From Rossellomorea vietnamensis (GTDB lineage: Bacteria > Bacillota > Bacilli > Bacillales > Bacillaceae_B): a stretch of DNA of 64,000 nucleotides. The stretch is taken from the NCBI RefSeq assembly GCF_008180615.1, contig NZ_VTEH01000008.1, positions 44,438 through 108,437 of the forward strand, read 5' to 3'. The translations under genes were made by a program, and so were the position numbers. This document shows, piece by piece, positions 61,500 through 64,000 of this stretch (within the stretch, counting starts at the first letter, position 1; the number at the start of each line of letters is the position of its first letter). The notes beneath the pieces are model-generated. The model did no database searches. It worked only from the letters and a program-made list of their open reading frames with translations, and was not told where the DNA came from.

Positions 61500-63416
61500 A
61501 TGAGTGAAAGTGAAATACTCATCACGTTTCCAGATGGACAGAAAAAAAGTTTCCCCGCGGGAATATCATTATCCGAGATAGCGCAATCGATCAGCCCCAG
61601 CTTGAAGAAAAAATCAGCAGCAGGCAAGGTGAATGGTGATCTGTATGATTTAAATCGTCCCATTGATGAAGATGCTCGGATAGAGTTGCTGAGTTTAGCT
61701 TCAGCTGAGGGGATCAAATTGATCAGACACAGCGCAGCTCACTTAATGGCTCAAGCACTCAAAAGACTTCATGGACATTTACATTTAGGTGTTGGTCCAG
61801 TAATTGAAAATGGCTTCTATTATGATGTAGAACTGGATCACACTATTTCTCAGTCAGATTTAGAAAAAATTGAGAAGGAAATGAAAACACTCATCGCTGA
61901 AAATCATCCTATTCTCCGGAAAGAAGTTTCAAGAGAAGAAGCGAGGGACTTGTTTTCTAAAGACCCATTAAAATTAGAACTGCTAGAAGAGATTCCTTCT
62001 GGAGAAGAAATCACTGTCTACAAGCAAGGTGAATTTATAGATCTATGCAGGGGGCCTCATTTGCCTTCGACTGGTGCAATAAAACATTTTAAATTGACTC
62101 ATGTTTCGGGTGCATACTGGCGAGGAGACAGCAATAACAAAGTACTTCAGCGAATTTACGGAGTCGCATTCACGTCTAGAGAAGAGATGGAAGAATACTT
62201 TCATTTTCAAAAAGAAGCCCAGAAACGGAATCACCGCAAGCTCGGCAGTGAGCTGGAGCTCTTCATGTTCTCCGAGGAGGCACCGGGTATGCCGTTTTAC
62301 TTGAATAATGGACAAAAAATCCGAAATGAACTTCAGTTTTTTCTAAGGCAGCTTCAACATTCTTTTGACTATGAGGAAGTTCAGACACCGATTATGATGA
62401 ACCGAAAACTCTGGGAACAATCAGGGCATTGGGATCATTACAAGGACAATATGTATTTCTCAAAAGTTGATGACCAGAATTTCGCCCTGAAGCCGATGAA
62501 TTGCCCAGGTCATATGCTGATCTATAAAGATAAATTACATTCCTACAGAGATCTGCCTATTCGGATGGCAGAGTTCGGGCAAGTACACCGCCATGAATTC
62601 AGCGGTGCATTGAACGGAATGCTGCGGGTAAGGACATTCTGCCAGGATGATGCTCACATATTTGTGACACCTCAGCAAATAGAAGAAGAAATTACTTCAG
62701 CCTTGAAACTGATAGACTATGTATACAAAACATTCGGTTTTGAATACAGTATTGAACTTTCTACTCGTCCGGAAGATTACATGGGAGAAGAAGCTCTCTG
62801 GGATAAAGCTGAAGATTCTCTCAAAAATGTCCTGAATGTCCTGGGATATAATTACTCTATCAATGAGGGAGATGGTGCCTTCTATGGACCTAAGATCGAC
62901 ATCCATATCAAGGATGCCCTAAAAAGAAGCCATCAGTGTGCCACTGTTCAGTTGGATTTCCAAATGCCTGAGAAATTTGATTTGCACTATATCGATGAGC
63001 ATAATGAAAAAGTCAGACCGGTTGTCATCCATCGCGCGGTCTTCGGTTCCATAGACCGCTTCCTCGGCATTCTTATCGAACATTTCGCAGGAGCGTTCCC
63101 AGTTTGGCTGGCACCAGTGCAAGTCAAGGTAATTCCGGTTTCTAACAAACATCATCAAGAATATGCTGCTAAGGTCTTCAGCAGGTTGAAACAAGAAGGC
63201 GTTCGAGTAGAACTGGATTCCCGGGATGAAAAGATCGGTTACAAAATGAGAGAGGCTCAAATGAAAAAGATTCCTTGCATTCTGGTCATCGGAGATAAAG
63301 AAGCTCAAAAAGAAACTGTGAATGTGCGGAGATACCAAAGTAATGAAACAAACGAAGTCTCCCTGGATCAATTTTTATCTTCCATCAATAATGAGATTCT
63401 TGAAAAAAGCCTATGA
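61500..63416 (+). CDS. thrZ: Threonyl-tRNA synthetase ThrZ
   Basis: A 638-residue class II synthetase with TGS domain (1-62), editing domain with HSAAHLMAQAL, catalytic core (about 270-530) and anticodon-binding domain. Zinc-ligand regions include MNCPGHMLIYK and the class II motif 2 VHRHEFSGALNGMLRVRTF. Segments such as EEAPGMPFYL, DNMYFSKVDD and RTFCQDDAHIF match the ThrZ paralog as I recall it and not ThrS, and the tandem T-boxes also fit thrZ. ATG 61500 has AAAAGGAG upstream; a frame from 61380 would begin inside the T-box. Confidence 0.93.
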   Translation: MSESEILITFPDGQKKSFPAGISLSEIAQSISPSLKKKSAAGKVNGDLYDLNRPIDEDARIELLSLASAEGIKLIRHSAAHLMAQALKRLHGHLHLGVGPVIENGFYYDVELDHTISQSDLEKIEKEMKTLIAENHPILRKEVSREEARDLFSKDPLKLELLEEIPSGEEITVYKQGEFIDLCRGPHLPSTGAIKHFKLTHVSGAYWRGDSNNKVLQRIYGVAFTSREEMEEYFHFQKEAQKRNHRKLGSELELFMFSEEAPGMPFYLNNGQKIRNELQFFLRQLQHSFDYEEVQTPIMMNRKLWEQSGHWDHYKDNMYFSKVDDQNFALKPMNCPGHMLIYKDKLHSYRDLPIRMAEFGQVHRHEFSGALNGMLRVRTFCQDDAHIFVTPQQIEEEITSALKLIDYVYKTFGFEYSIELSTRPEDYMGEEALWDKAEDSLKNVLNVLGYNYSINEGDGAFYGPKIDIHIKDALKRSHQCATVQLDFQMPEKFDLHYIDEHNEKVRPVVIHRAVFGSIDRFLGILIEHFAGAFPVWLAPVQVKVIPVSNKHHQEYAAKVFSRLKQEGVRVELDSRDEKIGYKMREAQMKKIPCILVIGDKEAQKETVNVRRYQSNETNEVSLDQFLSSINNEILEKSL

Positions 63417-63422
63417 ACAGCC

Positions 63423-63452
63423 AGCCGTCTTTCTCTAAAAAGGCGGCTTTTC
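63423..63452 (+). terminator. Terminator of thrZ
   Basis: AGCCGTCTTT pairs with AAAGGCGGCT (one G-T pair) around CTCTAA, with a short T run. Confidence 0.7.
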
Positions 63453-63529
63453 TTGAGAATAAAAAACAATCGCAAAAAGAAAAAGGAATCCTTCCGCTTT
63501 TGGAGAATTTACTTACGGGAGGGATTCTT

Positions 63530-64000
63530 ATGCAATTAACAGAAAGATGGAGTGCAGTCGATGAATATTTCAGCGGAAAACTGCATGGTACTGATACCTT
63601 AATGGAATCAATTTTACAAAGAAATCGTGAAGAGGGACTGCCTTCGATTGATGTATCACCGAATCAGGGGAAATTTCTCCACTTACTTGTAAAACTTAAA
63701 GGTCCCAGAAGGATTTTAGAGATTGGGACCTTGGGCGGCTACAGCAGTGTCTGGATGGCGAGGGCACTTCCTGAAGACGGCGAGCTGCTTTCATTAGAAT
63801 TCAGCGAGAAACACGCTGCTGTCGCCAACGATAACATCAGATTGGCGGGATTGGAAAACAAGGTGAATATATTGACAGGACCTGCATTGGATACACTGCC
63901 GACACTGCAGGATAAAGGTTATGATCATTTCGATTTTATCTTCATTGACGCCGATAAATCCAATAATCCTCATTATTTTCAATGGGCTATGAAGCTTTCC
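63530..64000 (+). CDS. Class I SAM-dependent O-methyltransferase, 3' end outside window
   Basis: 157 codons are visible and the frame is open at the window edge. It belongs to the YrrM/COMT-like O-methyltransferase family: a helical N-terminus, VSPNQGKFLHLLVKL, the SAM-binding EIGTLGGYSSVWMAR, LLSLEFSEKHA and metal-site DFIFIDADKSN. GGGAGGG stands 6-7 nt before ATG 63530. Family members are about 210-220 residues, so about a quarter is missing. Confidence 0.88.
   Translation, partial: MQLTERWSAVDEYFSGKLHGTDTLMESILQRNREEGLPSIDVSPNQGKFLHLLVKLKGPRRILEIGTLGGYSSVWMARALPEDGELLSLEFSEKHAAVANDNIRLAGLENKVNILTGPALDTLPTLQDKGYDHFDFIFIDADKSNNPHYFQWAMKLS

Overview
The window is chromosomal DNA from an endospore-forming Firmicute of the Bacillaceae. 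Spore genes (cwlJ, an alpha/beta-type SASP, a coat-like Gly/Tyr/Trp repeat protein and a CotJC/YdbD-type Mn catalase) point this way. So do Gram-positive leaders (two S-boxes, one THI-box, two T-boxes), AGGAGG-type ribosome binding sites with frequent TTG/GTG starts, and B. subtilis-like gene orders for methionine salvage, fructose uptake and thiamine synthesis. I cannot fix the genus. I saw no tRNA, rRNA, CRISPR array, prophage or transposase gene.

Layout. 1-5.7 kb: edge of a 12-residue-repeat protein, small membrane protein, a small gene split by a repeat, MBL hydrolase, MFS pump, azoreductase. 6.4-14.9 kb: the complete methionine-salvage block, mtnDBXW and mtnE leftward, mtnU and mtnKA rightward, with one S-box in front of mtnW and one in front of mtnK. 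15-21.4 kb: MBL protein, cwlJ, kinase-like protein, PaiB-like protein, VOC protein, an SDR gene behind an unassigned terminator-bearing leader, and a GNAT-pentapeptide fusion. 21.8-25.4 kb: fruRKA. 25.4-33.6 kb: coat-like protein, Mn catalase, Fpg-like glycosylase, Suv3-like helicase, CAP protein, speD of the enterobacterial type, SASP. 34-46 kb: GNAT, ribbon-helix-helix regulator with palindromic sites, DEAD-box helicase, exoA, methylmalonyl-CoA epimerase, transporters, membrane-anchored trypsin-like protease, small acidic proteins. 46-52.7 kb: GH18 hydrolase, alcohol dehydrogenase, zinc-ribbon peptide, an 0.85-kb repeat cluster, GNAT plus an unknown partner, glutathione peroxidase. 52.9-58.6 kb: THI-box and tenI-thiO-thiS-thiG-thiF-thiD-thiE, without tenA. 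58.7-64 kb: small membrane and HIT proteins, HemAT, tandem T-boxes and thrZ, and a partial O-methyltransferase.

How genes work together. The mtn genes recycle methylthioadenosine sulfur and carbon to methionine. SpeD lies 18 kb away and supplies decarboxylated SAM for spermidine synthesis, the reaction that yields methylthioadenosine. The thi operon makes the thiazole and joins it to HMP-PP. FruA imports and phosphorylates fructose and FruK commits it to glycolysis under FruR.

The most unusual content is intergenic. A family of about 120-bp imperfect palindromes (called HE1 here) occurs as nine near-complete or truncated copies plus one remnant. Its inner stem differs between copies but mostly stays paired, which suggests selection for a fold or recent spread as a folded single strand. 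One copy splits a small gene. A tandem pair sits in the transcribed leader between the mtnW riboswitch terminator and mtnW. A second family (HE2, three copies, with a conserved core) and a third module occur in the same gaps.
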